Assembly: GCF_026109735.1 (NCBI RefSeq)
Contig: NZ_CP069620.1
Span: 620,001 to 684,000 of the forward strand
Length of the DNA stretch: 64,000 bases
Direction: 5' to 3'
From: Salinimicrobium tongyeongense
GTDB lineage: Bacteria > Bacteroidota > Bacteroidia > Flavobacteriales > Flavobacteriaceae
In this document: in pieces, positions 33,695 to 41,927 of the stretch
Position numbering within the stretch: position 1 is the first letter of the stretch
Layout of the letters: the number at the start of each line of letters is the position of its first letter
The notes under the pieces: model-generated
What the model saw: the letters and a program-made list of their open reading frames with translations, nothing else
Databases searched by the model: none
What the model was told of the DNA's origin: nothing
Made by a program: the position numbers and the translations under genes

Positions 33695-36345
33695 AGTTTA
33701 AATTTGAAGCAGATCTCGAATATCAAAAAGAAGCCTTTAATGCGATAACAGGAATTTTTGAAGGTCAACCCACAGAAGATTCCATAAGGGAGTTTGGGCT
33801 TCAGGAGGAATCCAGCCTTAATTTCATCAATGGGGTAAGCAATAAACTCGCCCTTTCTGAAGAACAGGTACTGCAAAACCTTCAGGAAATCCAGAAAAAA
33901 AATGATATTCTACCTTCGAAGGAATTGGATGGAATGAACTTTTCTGTAGAAATGGAAACCGGTACGGGAAAAACCTATGTCTACCTAAGGAGTGTTTACG
34001 AACTGTACGAGAAGTACGGCTTCAAAAAATATGTTATCGTAGTCCCTTCGGTCGCCATTAGGGAGGGTGTATTGAAAAACCTGCAAATTACCCACGACCA
34101 TTTTCAAAACCTGTACGATAATATCCCGGTGAATTTCCAGGTGTACGATAGCTCAAAGGTATCTGTCCTTAGAAGGTTCGCTACCGGAAACACCATTGAA
34201 ATCCTGGTAATCAACATCGACTCCTTTGCCAAGGATGAAAATATCATTAACCGTCCCAATGACAAATTAAGCGGCCAGAAACCTGTGGAGTTTATCCAGT
34301 CCACCAATCCTATTGTAATTGTGGATGAACCCCAGAACATGGAGACAGAAAAAAGGGCTGCTGCATTAGAAAATTTAAAGCCCCTCTGTACGCTCCGTTT
34401 TTCGGCCACGCACAGGAATAGGTATAATCTCATTTACAGCCTCAATCCAGTTAAAGCTTATGACCTGGGTCTTGTAAAGCAGATTGAGGTAGATTCCATT
34501 ATGGAAGAAAATGCATATAACGATGCTTTTGTTGCTGTAGAATCTATCACTGCGACCAAGACCAAAGTCCTGGCAAAAATTTCCATTAATGTGAATGACA
34601 AAGGAGGGGTGAAAAAGAAAAAGGTTTCTGTAAAAGTTGGCGATGATCTTTACCGGCTTTCCAATCAAAGGGAAGTTTATTCCAACGGTTATATCATTGA
34701 GGAAATAGATGCGGCGAACAAATGCATTTCAATATCCAATGGGAACCTCCTCTACCAGGGAAATAGCCAGGGTGGACTCGGTGACGAAGTAATGAAATTC
34801 CAGATAAGGAAAACAATAGAGGAACACCTCAAAAAGGAAAAACGCCTTCAACCAAAAGGAATCAAGGTCCTCTCCCTCTTCTTTATAGACAAAGTGGCCA
34901 ACTACAGGGAATACAGTGAAACAGGGGTTGTCCTCCCCGGGAAATTCGCCCGGTGGTTTGAAGAAATTTATCAGGAATACGTTTCAAAACCTGCTTTCAA
35001 GAATTTAGACAATTTTCCTGTGGACAAGGTGCATAACGGATATTTTTCCACAGATAAAAAAGGAATACTAAAAGACACCTCGGGCATGACCAAGGCTGAT
35101 GATGACACCTACAGCCTTATCATGAAAGACAAGGAGAAGTTATTGGACCTCCAAACCCCACTGCGGTTTATTTTCTCCCATTCGGCCTTGCGTGAAGGTT
35201 GGGACAACCCAAATGTCTTCCAGATCTGTACCTTGAACGAAACAAAATCTGACATAAAGAAACGCCAGGAAATAGGCCGCGGACTAAGACTGGCTGTTGA
35301 CCGGGACGGCAATAGGATTTACGACCAGAACATCAATCGGTTGACTGTTATAGCCAACGAAGCCTACGATGATTTTGCAAAGGCTCTACAGAAGGAGATA
35401 GAGGAAGAATGTGGGGTACAATTTAAAGGAAAGATCAAAAACCGAAAAGACCGGGAAGCTGTGAAATACCGCAAAGGTTTTGAAGCCGATCCTAAATTCC
35501 TTGAAATTTGGGAGAAGATCAAACAAAGGACGAAATATCGGGTTGATTATAAGACATCGGAATTGATCAATGCCGCAGCAAAAGCGGTCAAAGAACTCCC
35601 TCCAGTCAAAGCCCCGTCCATAAGATCGACCAAGGTTTCCATTGGCATGGACGAAAAAGGAATTGAAACCACGTACGCCGGGGATAAAGTGGAATCATAT
35701 GAAAACTACGGCTGGCAAATTCCCGATGTCCTGGGCTATATTCAAAGCAAGACGGAACTCACACGATCTACGGTATATGAAATTCTTAGCGAATCGGGAC
35801 GTATAAAGGATGTACTAGTGAATCCCCAACTGTTTTTGGATTTATCGTCCAATGCCATTAACAGGAGCCTCTTCAATTTGATGATAGAAGGAATCAAGTA
35901 TGAGGAGATAGGCGGCCTGGAATATGAAATGAAGCTATTCGAGGCACAGGAACTGGAAATATTTGTAAACGAATTCACCTTCAAGGTAAGCGATCGCACA
36001 AAAACAATTTATGAAGATTTAATGCCTCTGGATTCTGGCACCGAAAGCAAGTTTGCTCAGGATTGTGAAAGTAGTCCACAGATAAAATTCTACTTCAAAT
36101 TACCTTTTTGGTTCAAGGTCTCCACTCCTATTGGTACCTACAATCCTGACTGGGCGGTAGTATTTGAAGATGATTCGAAGATTTATTTTGTCGCTGAAAC
36201 CAAGGATACCGGTTCCGGGGAGGTAGACCTGACAAAACTCAAGGTTGACGAACAACTAAAAATAAAATGCGGCAAAGCACACTTTGAACAACTCGATGAA
36301 GTGGAATACCGGGTGGTGAGCAAGGTGGGGCAGTTGGTAAACTAA
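33691..36345 (+). CDS. res: Type III restriction enzyme Res (helicase-nuclease)
   Basis: 884-residue subunit that couples ATP-driven movement to DNA cleavage. Superfamily 2 motifs: Walker A METGTGKTY (88-96), DEPQ box in VIVDEPQNME (about 210), and motif VI KRQEIGRGLRLA (about 525). The C-terminal PD-(D/E)xK nuclease is visible as NPDWAVVFEDD and FVAETKD (about 815-842). All parts appear intact. It forms one operon with mod and the HEPN/MNT pair. Confidence 0.94.
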   Translation: MKFKFEADLEYQKEAFNAITGIFEGQPTEDSIREFGLQEESSLNFINGVSNKLALSEEQVLQNLQEIQKKNDILPSKELDGMNFSVEMETGTGKTYVYLRSVYELYEKYGFKKYVIVVPSVAIREGVLKNLQITHDHFQNLYDNIPVNFQVYDSSKVSVLRRFATGNTIEILVINIDSFAKDENIINRPNDKLSGQKPVEFIQSTNPIVIVDEPQNMETEKRAAALENLKPLCTLRFSATHRNRYNLIYSLNPVKAYDLGLVKQIEVDSIMEENAYNDAFVAVESITATKTKVLAKISINVNDKGGVKKKKVSVKVGDDLYRLSNQREVYSNGYIIEEIDAANKCISISNGNLLYQGNSQGGLGDEVMKFQIRKTIEEHLKKEKRLQPKGIKVLSLFFIDKVANYREYSETGVVLPGKFARWFEEIYQEYVSKPAFKNLDNFPVDKVHNGYFSTDKKGILKDTSGMTKADDDTYSLIMKDKEKLLDLQTPLRFIFSHSALREGWDNPNVFQICTLNETKSDIKKRQEIGRGLRLAVDRDGNRIYDQNINRLTVIANEAYDDFAKALQKEIEEECGVQFKGKIKNRKDREAVKYRKGFEADPKFLEIWEKIKQRTKYRVDYKTSELINAAAKAVKELPPVKAPSIRSTKVSIGMDEKGIETTYAGDKVESYENYGWQIPDVLGYIQSKTELTRSTVYEILSESGRIKDVLVNPQLFLDLSSNAINRSLFNLMIEGIKYEEIGGLEYEMKLFEAQELEIFVNEFTFKVSDRTKTIYEDLMPLDSGTESKFAQDCESSPQIKFYFKLPFWFKVSTPIGTYNPDWAVVFEDDSKIYFVAETKDTGSGEVDLTKLKVDEQLKIKCGKAHFEQLDEVEYRVVSKVGQLVN

Positions 36346-36356
36346 GGATTGAGCAC

Positions 36357-37116
36357 ATGGAAATCTAAAAAAAACAAATTTGGCTCCTCATTGTCATTGG
36401 TATAGTATTAATTTCTTTCCCCCCTTTTATTTATCCAGGATCTCGGCTTCATATCCTTCAGTGACAAAGGATATATAGGGGACAGAATTTCTGACACAAC
36501 GGCAATCTTTATAAGTTTCATTGGTTCTGTGTTATTGTATTTGACCTTAAAGGCACAAGTAAAAGCAAACAGAGAAATTCAAAAACGATTCAAGATTCAA
36601 CAGGAAAATGAAAAACTTGAAAAACTTACACTGCGTTACAAAGAAAGAATAAGTTCTTTATCCGAAGAAATAAGAACTTTCAGTTATACAAATAATAACA
36701 GCGACTCCGGGACGAAACCCGATTTTAAATTATATTCTGGCCCCCAGGCAATATCTCAATTACTCAAGATAAGAAAATCTATATTTTACGGAAACGAATG
36801 GAGATCTGCTTACCTTTTGGAGCCCAAATTCGAAGAATTGAGGCAATTACTTTTAATGTTTCTGAGTATTTCAGAATCACTGAACCAGGAAATTTTCACT
36901 GATAAAATCATAGAAAATAGGGAAGTAAAGTCTCAACTTATATCTAGTTTAAAATTTCACTATGACGCTAAGATTAGAGGAAATTTCTTATCTATGGAGA
37001 AATATAAAGCTGCAGATAAGCCATGTCCCGATTGCTCCAGCACCCATGGAATACCTGAAGACCTTTTTGAAATATGTAATTCCATTGCGTATAAACTACA
37101 ATTAAAATTAAACTAA
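36357..37116 (+). pseudogene. Broken gene for a membrane-anchored coiled-coil protein
   Basis: The open part (GTG at 36529 to 37116, 195 residues) starts inside a hydrophobic segment and continues with a coiled coil (about 15-60) and a C-terminus with CPDCSSTHG. Upstream, in the same frame, GYIGDRISDTTAIFISFIGS reads on to 36412, but a first membrane helix (IWLLIVIGIVLISFPPFIYP) lies in another frame. That frame begins ATGGAAATC and meets TAA at codon four. So the natural protein probably had two N-terminal helices, and the copy here carries a nonsense codon plus a frameshift near 36435. A truncated product from the GTG is possible. Confidence 0.6.
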
Positions 37117-37199
37117 TTTCAGACCCGTACGATAGACTTATTTTTGCGACTCATAAGGTTGTAGGCATAAATACAATCAATAAAAGAGTAAAAAGAAAC

Positions 37200-38024
37200 A
37201 TGAACAAATCCATCACTTATCAACGTAAACTCATAGAGGTGGAAAAGAAATTGGGTTTTCTCTATGTACCTGCAAAAGCACGGGAATTACTGCCCAATGA
37301 AAATACCGAAGTAAGGCTACTGCTTCCGGGGGAGAAAACCTCCAGCATCAAAACTTACAACGCCGACCACAACCGCATTTTTGGTTTAACCCCTTTTTTC
37401 AAAAAGCATAAGCTCAAGACCGGGAATATGGTTTCGGTAGATATTTCAGAAGATTTAATCACTATAAGCCTTCAGCAACAGGAAAAAATAGAAGATTCCG
37501 AAGAAAAGGAAGAAGAAACTTTTATTGATGTTTCTGGCCTCTCCTCCCAGTCAAAAGGAAATATAGGAGAAGACAGGGTAAAAGAAATCATCCTGTTGTA
37601 CAGTCAGGGCCTACTTAATGTCTATAAACCTGTAATTGATGATCGGGGAATAGATCTTATAGTTCTAAAGGAAAAGATTTATAATCCTATTTATCTCCAG
37701 GTTAAAACCAGGTTTAATGTTCACAAACGAAATACCTTAATCTTAACTATCAACGGGACTACCTTTAAACCGCATCACTCCTACTTTATAGTTGGCTTAT
37801 CTTTTAACCAGGAAAGAATGGAGATGGATGATGATATTCTGTTTATTCCCTCCAAGGAACTACCGGAATTGGCCAGCAAACTGAATGATGGCAATTGGAG
37901 AGTTACAGTTTCCATTACAAATGGGAAAACAACAGGCAAATACAAGAAGTATTTTGTCACCAAAGAGGAACTGGTGAATAAGTTGCTAGAGCGGATTGAC
38001 CTGATAAATGAAATTGTGAATTAA
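37200..38024 (+). CDS. Putative restriction endonuclease with N-terminal DNA-binding-like domain
   Basis: 274-residue protein in two parts. Residues 1-80 (GFLYVPAKARELLP ... FKKHKLKTGNMVSVDI) recall the B3/EcoRII-N-like recognition fold. Residues about 118-200 have the layout of a PD-(D/E)xK nuclease: GNIGEDRVKEIIL (Glu), DDRGIDLIVL (Asp) and YLQVKTR (QxK). A charged linker (EEKEEE) joins them. It stands 83 bases after the broken membrane-protein gene. No methylase partner is adjacent, so it may be a modification-dependent or orphan nuclease. The domain calls are by eye. Confidence 0.6.
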   Translation: MNKSITYQRKLIEVEKKLGFLYVPAKARELLPNENTEVRLLLPGEKTSSIKTYNADHNRIFGLTPFFKKHKLKTGNMVSVDISEDLITISLQQQEKIEDSEEKEEETFIDVSGLSSQSKGNIGEDRVKEIILLYSQGLLNVYKPVIDDRGIDLIVLKEKIYNPIYLQVKTRFNVHKRNTLILTINGTTFKPHHSYFIVGLSFNQERMEMDDDILFIPSKELPELASKLNDGNWRVTVSITNGKTTGKYKKYFVTKEELVNKLLERIDLINEIVN

Positions 38025-38058
38025 TAAAATTTCGACTTAATGTTACTCTATTAACCCT

Positions 38059-38317
38059 TTAAGGATATTCCTCCTTCTTCAAATCATGTGTGATTTCCGA
38101 AATATTTTCAAGTCTTGTTTTTGCTCTAGTGTATAAATCGTTGTAATCTAATTTGTTCAGGTAATGGGGCCCTTCATTGGCATCAAAACAAGTCAACCAG
38201 AACTCTAAAGATAATTTTACCGAAAGTTTAGAAAAAGTTCTCACCTTTTCTACCCAATCTTCTGGTTTTAACCAGATAGACGCCTTAGTGGGAGAGAAAT
38301 GAACAGATGAATTTCAT
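38059..38317 (-). pseudogene. Small degraded gene, unrecognised
   Basis: A protein-like stretch of about 80 residues (KASIWLKPEDWVEKVRTFSK ... LENISEITHDL) is open on the minus strand from 38310 down to 38059 but has no ATG in frame. An ATG at 38315-38317 lies in another frame and meets a stop after ten codons. A single frameshift would join them. It may also start at a GTG (38244) as a 61-residue product. No family recognised. Confidence 0.35.
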
Positions 38318-38661
38318 AGCCACATCTCCTTTATTCGGATAGAATTTATAGTATTTTTTCAGCCTTTCAAGTATTGTTAAAAAAAACCGTACTACGGTTG
38401 ACATACCGAAATCTTGTTCTTACCAAATCGTAATGTATTTTCATGCTATTTGACAATACAAAAACAACCGAACAGACTTGAAATCTGTCCAGATCAGGTC
38501 AAATTTCAAGATGTTAAATTTTGACCGTACTACGGTCGTACTGGGGAATAATATCCAGTAAATCCTCCCAACTTTGTAGAACGAAAGTCAAACCTTGATA
38601 GGGACTATCAACTAAAAACATTAATCAATTGATAGTCCCTTTCTTTAAAAACCGTTCTATT
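38318..38661. promoter_or_regulatory. Non-coding region with paired palindromes before the element core genes
   Basis: 344 bases with no gene. It holds two copies of a 13-base palindrome (38386-38398 and 38524-38536), a hairpin ACAGACTTGAAATCTGT (about 38471-38487) and an inverted repeat GGTCAAATTT ... AAATTTTGACC leading into the second palindrome. This looks like the control or recombination region of the HTH/replication gene block that follows. Confidence 0.5.
38386..38537. repeat. Duplicated palindrome ACCGTACTACGGT, 138 bp apart
   Basis: ACCGTA-C-TACGGT is a perfect inverted repeat around a central C. It occurs at 38386-38398 and 38524-38536 (the second extends to 15 bases with outer G and C). 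Two identical palindromes at a fixed distance suggest binding sites of a dimeric protein that could loop the DNA between them. Confidence 0.75.
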
Positions 38662-38943
38662 ATGCCCACAAGTATTATAACTACAGACGATCTTCGGGAA
38701 TTCAAAATGGAGTTGCTCGAGGAGATTAGAGATCTCATCAGCAAACAATCATCAGGAACTTTGAAGAAATATCTAAAATCTTCAGATGTGATGGATCTGC
38801 TCCAGGTAAGTCCGGGAACTCTTCAGAATTTAAGAATTAACGGCACCCTACCCTATACCAAAGTTGGAGGAATTATTTACTATGATGCCGAGGAAATCCA
38901 AAATGTAATGACCGCCAATCGGGTGCATCACAATTTTGATTAA
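38662..38943 (+). CDS. Excisionase/MerR-like helix-turn-helix protein
   Basis: 93-residue product from the ATG at 38662; an open frame extends 11 codons upstream only to a TTG. Residues about 40-90 are an HTH_17-type domain (KSSDVMDLLQVSPGTLQNLR, then GTLPYTKVGGIIYYDAEEI), the form seen in excisionase-family proteins of Bacteroidetes elements. It follows the paired palindromes, which may be its targets. The next gene starts 5 bases later. Confidence 0.78.
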   Translation: MPTSIITTDDLREFKMELLEEIRDLISKQSSGTLKKYLKSSDVMDLLQVSPGTLQNLRINGTLPYTKVGGIIYYDAEEIQNVMTANRVHHNFD

Positions 38944-38948
38944 TTGTC

Positions 38949-39701
38949 ATGAATTACATTAAGCAACTGAATGCGGCTTTTGAAAAGTTCTTTTTTGATG
39001 ACCGTTTGAATCCGACCCATATTAGCTTGTATATGGCCTTATTCCAGGAGTGGAACAGCAGCCGATTTGCAAGTGAGTTTTTCATTAACCGAAGGGAACT
39101 GATGCGTGTGGCCAAGATCGGCTCAAAATCTACATATCATAGGTGCATGGTAGATCTTGATTCTTGGAACTACCTTACCTATTTCCCATCCAACAATCCA
39201 TACAAAGGCAGTAAAATCAAGATGTTCAATTTTGAGACATCAGACAAATCGTTCACGGAAGATCACGATCCTATATTGGAACAGCTCGCGGAACAGTATC
39301 ATCCCAAAAATGAACCAGTAGTGTACCGCCACTGTCCCAATGGTGGCCAAGCAGCGAACCCGCACCGTCCCATGAGTGGACAAGCATTAGTATCTAATAT
39401 AAACAGTACTAAAAATGTAAACATTAATAAACAGCCAAAGGACAGGCAGGCTATTTTATATTTTTTTAAAGAAAAAGGTTATTCTGCCGGTGAAGGAAAA
39501 AAATTCTTTGAACATTATGAAGCTAACGATTGGAAAACAAGGGATGGAAAAGCAATTCGTGATTGGCAGGCTTTAGCCGTGACCTGGATGGATCGAACCA
39601 AACTATTTGCTGTAGAAAACAAAACAAATAAAAAGGGAGCATCCCAAAATCGGGACAACCTGCGAACCACTAAAACCAAGGATTATGGACAACCCCTCTA
39701 A
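38949..39701 (+). CDS. Replication- or regulation-type winged-helix protein of the element
   Basis: 250-residue protein. The N-terminal about 100 residues (LNPTHISLYMALFQEWN ... RRELMRVAKIGSKSTYHRCM) look like a winged-helix domain of the type found in DnaD-like or plasmid replication proteins. The C-terminal part (about 165-220, ILYFFKEKGYSAGEGKKFFE with DWKTRDGKAIRDW) resembles the tail seen in phage and element replication proteins. It overlaps the following AAA ATPase gene by 17 bases, which supports a joint replication role. Function inferred. Confidence 0.6.
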   Translation: MNYIKQLNAAFEKFFFDDRLNPTHISLYMALFQEWNSSRFASEFFINRRELMRVAKIGSKSTYHRCMVDLDSWNYLTYFPSNNPYKGSKIKMFNFETSDKSFTEDHDPILEQLAEQYHPKNEPVVYRHCPNGGQAANPHRPMSGQALVSNINSTKNVNINKQPKDRQAILYFFKEKGYSAGEGKKFFEHYEANDWKTRDGKAIRDWQALAVTWMDRTKLFAVENKTNKKGASQNRDNLRTTKTKDYGQPL

Positions 39702-40347
39702 AATTATGGAAGGCGGCATAGAGTATTCGCTTGGCAAGTTTGATGGAAAATCGGTGCTTTACGATTTTCCTAAAATCCTGATTTACCTAAATGCGAAAGG
39801 AAAGCTACTGTTTGGCGAGAATTTCAAAATCTACAAGGAAGACAGGGATATTTTGCTAAAGCTGTGCTCGTACTTTATCAAGGATAAAGTGAACTGCGAT
39901 AAATTTGAAATCGATATCAAGAAAGGTCTTTTATTGTCTGGTCCAGTAGGATGTGGAAAAACCAGCTTAATGAAACTACTTCGCCACCTGGTTCCTCTGC
40001 GACGGCCATACGAAATGATTCCAAGCCGTAATGTAACTTTTAGTTTCAACCATCTTGGGTACAAGACGATTGAAGATTACGGAAATACAAAATTCTACTG
40101 TTTTGATGATTTAGGGGTGGAACCTCCCGGAAGGTTCTACGGAAAAGATTGTAATGTAATGGGGGAAATTCTTTTATCGCGCCATGAACTTTTTCTACAA
40201 ACAAAGCAGAAAATTAAAACCCATGCTACGACCAATCTGAACGCTGAAGAGCTGGAGGATCGTTACGGAAACCGCGTTCGCAGTCGAATGCGCGAGTTAT
40301 TCAATCTTATAGCTTTTGATGAAAATGCAGGGGATAAAAGAAAATAA
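39685..40347 (+). CDS. DnaC/IstB-like AAA ATPase
   Basis: 220-residue ATPase. Walker A is LLLSGPVGCGKTSLM (about residues 73-87); Walker B is YCFDDLGVEP (about 135-144); a sensor-type THATTNLN follows (about 172-179), then an arginine-rich segment NRVRSRMRELF. This is the DnaC/IstB helicase-loader type. With the preceding winged-helix protein it forms a likely replication pair for the element during or after transfer. Confidence 0.78.
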   Translation: MDNPSKIMEGGIEYSLGKFDGKSVLYDFPKILIYLNAKGKLLFGENFKIYKEDRDILLKLCSYFIKDKVNCDKFEIDIKKGLLLSGPVGCGKTSLMKLLRHLVPLRRPYEMIPSRNVTFSFNHLGYKTIEDYGNTKFYCFDDLGVEPPGRFYGKDCNVMGEILLSRHELFLQTKQKIKTHATTNLNAEELEDRYGNRVRSRMRELFNLIAFDENAGDKRK

Positions 40348-40510
40348 AAATGAAGTATCTAGAGTATATAAGTTTGACCAACGACTAACACAGCATACCA
40401 CCGGACAATATCCTATTTTTTGATGCTCGATAGATGCTTAAAAATCTCTGACACAAAAGCTTTTACCACATTTCCAATACTCCTAATTACCTTTAAAAAT
40501 GCTTCTTTCA

Positions 40511-41167
40511 TTATTCCGATTTTGAATGATTACTTAATCCTGATAAAATAGCCAATGCTATTGCTGTAATACCTGATGATCTCGAAAAATGCACTGCCTC
40601 AACCGGATTATTTAGAAAACCCACTTCAATTAGAATAGCCGGACAAAACCTAATCATTTCCCTGAGAACCTGAAACTTGGCCAACTTCATACCTCTGTTT
40701 GCAATGTTTATATTAAGAGTAGACTCTCTTATAATTTCATCCCCAAGAGCGATTGAAGTTCTGGTGTTATAGTCAGCTTTTTTGATTTCAGAATTAAATG
40801 TAAAAATTTCAATTCCCCTGGAATCCCTATAGAATGAATTGCAATGCAAGGAAATAAATATATCTCCCCTTAATGATTTTGCTAAGTTAATTCTTTCGGA
40901 AAGGGTGAAAAAATTATCATTATATCTTGTAAGATAAATATCATACTCATCTCCAAATATTGATTTATTGAGCCTGATCATTTCTTTTCCTATGGCCAGG
41001 ACAACATCTTTTTCCTGGATTCCATTTATTCCGATGGCACCAGGATCTTTTCCTCCATGGCCAACATCGACAATAATTCTTTTTTGATGTTCTTTTTCCT
41101 GCCCAAAAATGACACACATTTTCAGGAGCAAAACCAGAAAAATGACGTTTTTCAGCCTCATGAGCAT
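40511..41167 (-). CDS. Secreted N-acetylmuramoyl-L-alanine amidase (Amidase_3)
   Basis: 218-residue zinc amidase that cuts the peptide from MurNAc in peptidoglycan. Signal sequence about 6-22 (ending VIFGQ). All catalytic positions are visible: H37 in DVGHGGKDPGA, E52, H108 in SLHCNS, and E181 in IEVGFLNN. It is encoded divergently from the tra genes. A cell-wall hydrolase next to a type IV secretion operon fits local opening of peptidoglycan for channel assembly. Two ATGs lie two codons apart at the start. Confidence 0.9.
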   Translation of the reverse strand: MLMRLKNVIFLVLLLKMCVIFGQEKEHQKRIIVDVGHGGKDPGAIGINGIQEKDVVLAIGKEMIRLNKSIFGDEYDIYLTRYNDNFFTLSERINLAKSLRGDIFISLHCNSFYRDSRGIEIFTFNSEIKKADYNTRTSIALGDEIIRESTLNINIANRGMKLAKFQVLREMIRFCPAILIEVGFLNNPVEAVHFSRSSGITAIALAILSGLSNHSKSE

Positions 41168-41355
41168 TTAAAATTTACAGAGTGTTACAAATTCTCCTGG
41201 TGATTTCGATTCAATTTGATATCAAATAATATCAAACTAACCTCTTGAGAATCAAATATTATTTTTTATTTATTTAATTGATTTACAGTACTTTATATTT
41301 AAATATATGTATTTTTTCTATGACAAAAACAACACAAAATTCTAAACTTCTCGTT

Positions 41356-41643
41356 ATGAAAAAATCAATCTATCCCACATTTATTTTGTCCCTGGTTTCT
41401 TTCCCGCTTTTTGCACAAATCGGGGGAATCGAAAATTCGGTTAATGACATTGCCGATACTATCCGGATCATTTTCCCCATCCTTCTTGGGGTGATCTTTC
41501 TTGTCGGCTTCCTGTTTAATGCAGGCCACTTCTTTGGAGAAAATGCAGACCTCAAAAAAGGAATTACCCGGGTGCTCGTCTTTGTCCTTATAGCAGGAGC
41601 AGTAGTAGGCATCTTCACCTATTTGATTTCAATCGTGGTCTAA
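41356..41643 (+). CDS. traE: TraE-like conjugation membrane protein (DUF4134 type)
   Basis: 95-residue product from the ATG at 41356 (an earlier in-frame start at 41278 would add 26 residues before the signal). Signal sequence (about 1-19, ending LFAQ) and two membrane helices (about 35-55 and 72-94). Size, position and a signal plus two helices match TraE of CTnDOT-type elements, the VirB2-like component. It starts the tra operon and abuts traF. Confidence 0.75.
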   Translation: MKKSIYPTFILSLVSFPLFAQIGGIENSVNDIADTIRIIFPILLGVIFLVGFLFNAGHFFGENADLKKGITRVLVFVLIAGAVVGIFTYLISIVV

Positions 41644-41927
41644 TGAAACAATTTGAAGTCTATAGGAACATTAGGAAAGGGGCTGTCATTTTTGGGCTGC
41701 CCATCTCCTCATTTGCTTTAATGATGATTTGTGTAGTAGCTTCATTACTGGTCATCATTTTCTCTTTCAGCCTTTGGATCATCATTGGTGCTTTAATCTT
41801 CAATTGTATCCTTTATGCAGTACTAATTAGAATAACCAGAACATCGCAGCTCTTTCAGGTGTCGGTAAAATATCCAAAAATCATCAGCAACAGAAGAAAT
41901 TCAAATTTAAATTATGAGCAAGATTAA
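41643..41927 (+). CDS. traF: TraF-like conjugation protein (DUF4133, VirB3-like)
   Basis: 94-residue protein with two adjacent membrane helices (about 15-65) and a basic C-terminus. The family-like N-terminus (EVYRNIRKGAVIFGLPISSF) fits DUF4133/TraF, the VirB3-like part of Bacteroidetes type IV secretion. Overlaps traE by one base and traG by 14 bases. Confidence 0.8.
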   Translation: MKQFEVYRNIRKGAVIFGLPISSFALMMICVVASLLVIIFSFSLWIIIGALIFNCILYAVLIRITRTSQLFQVSVKYPKIISNRRNSNLNYEQD

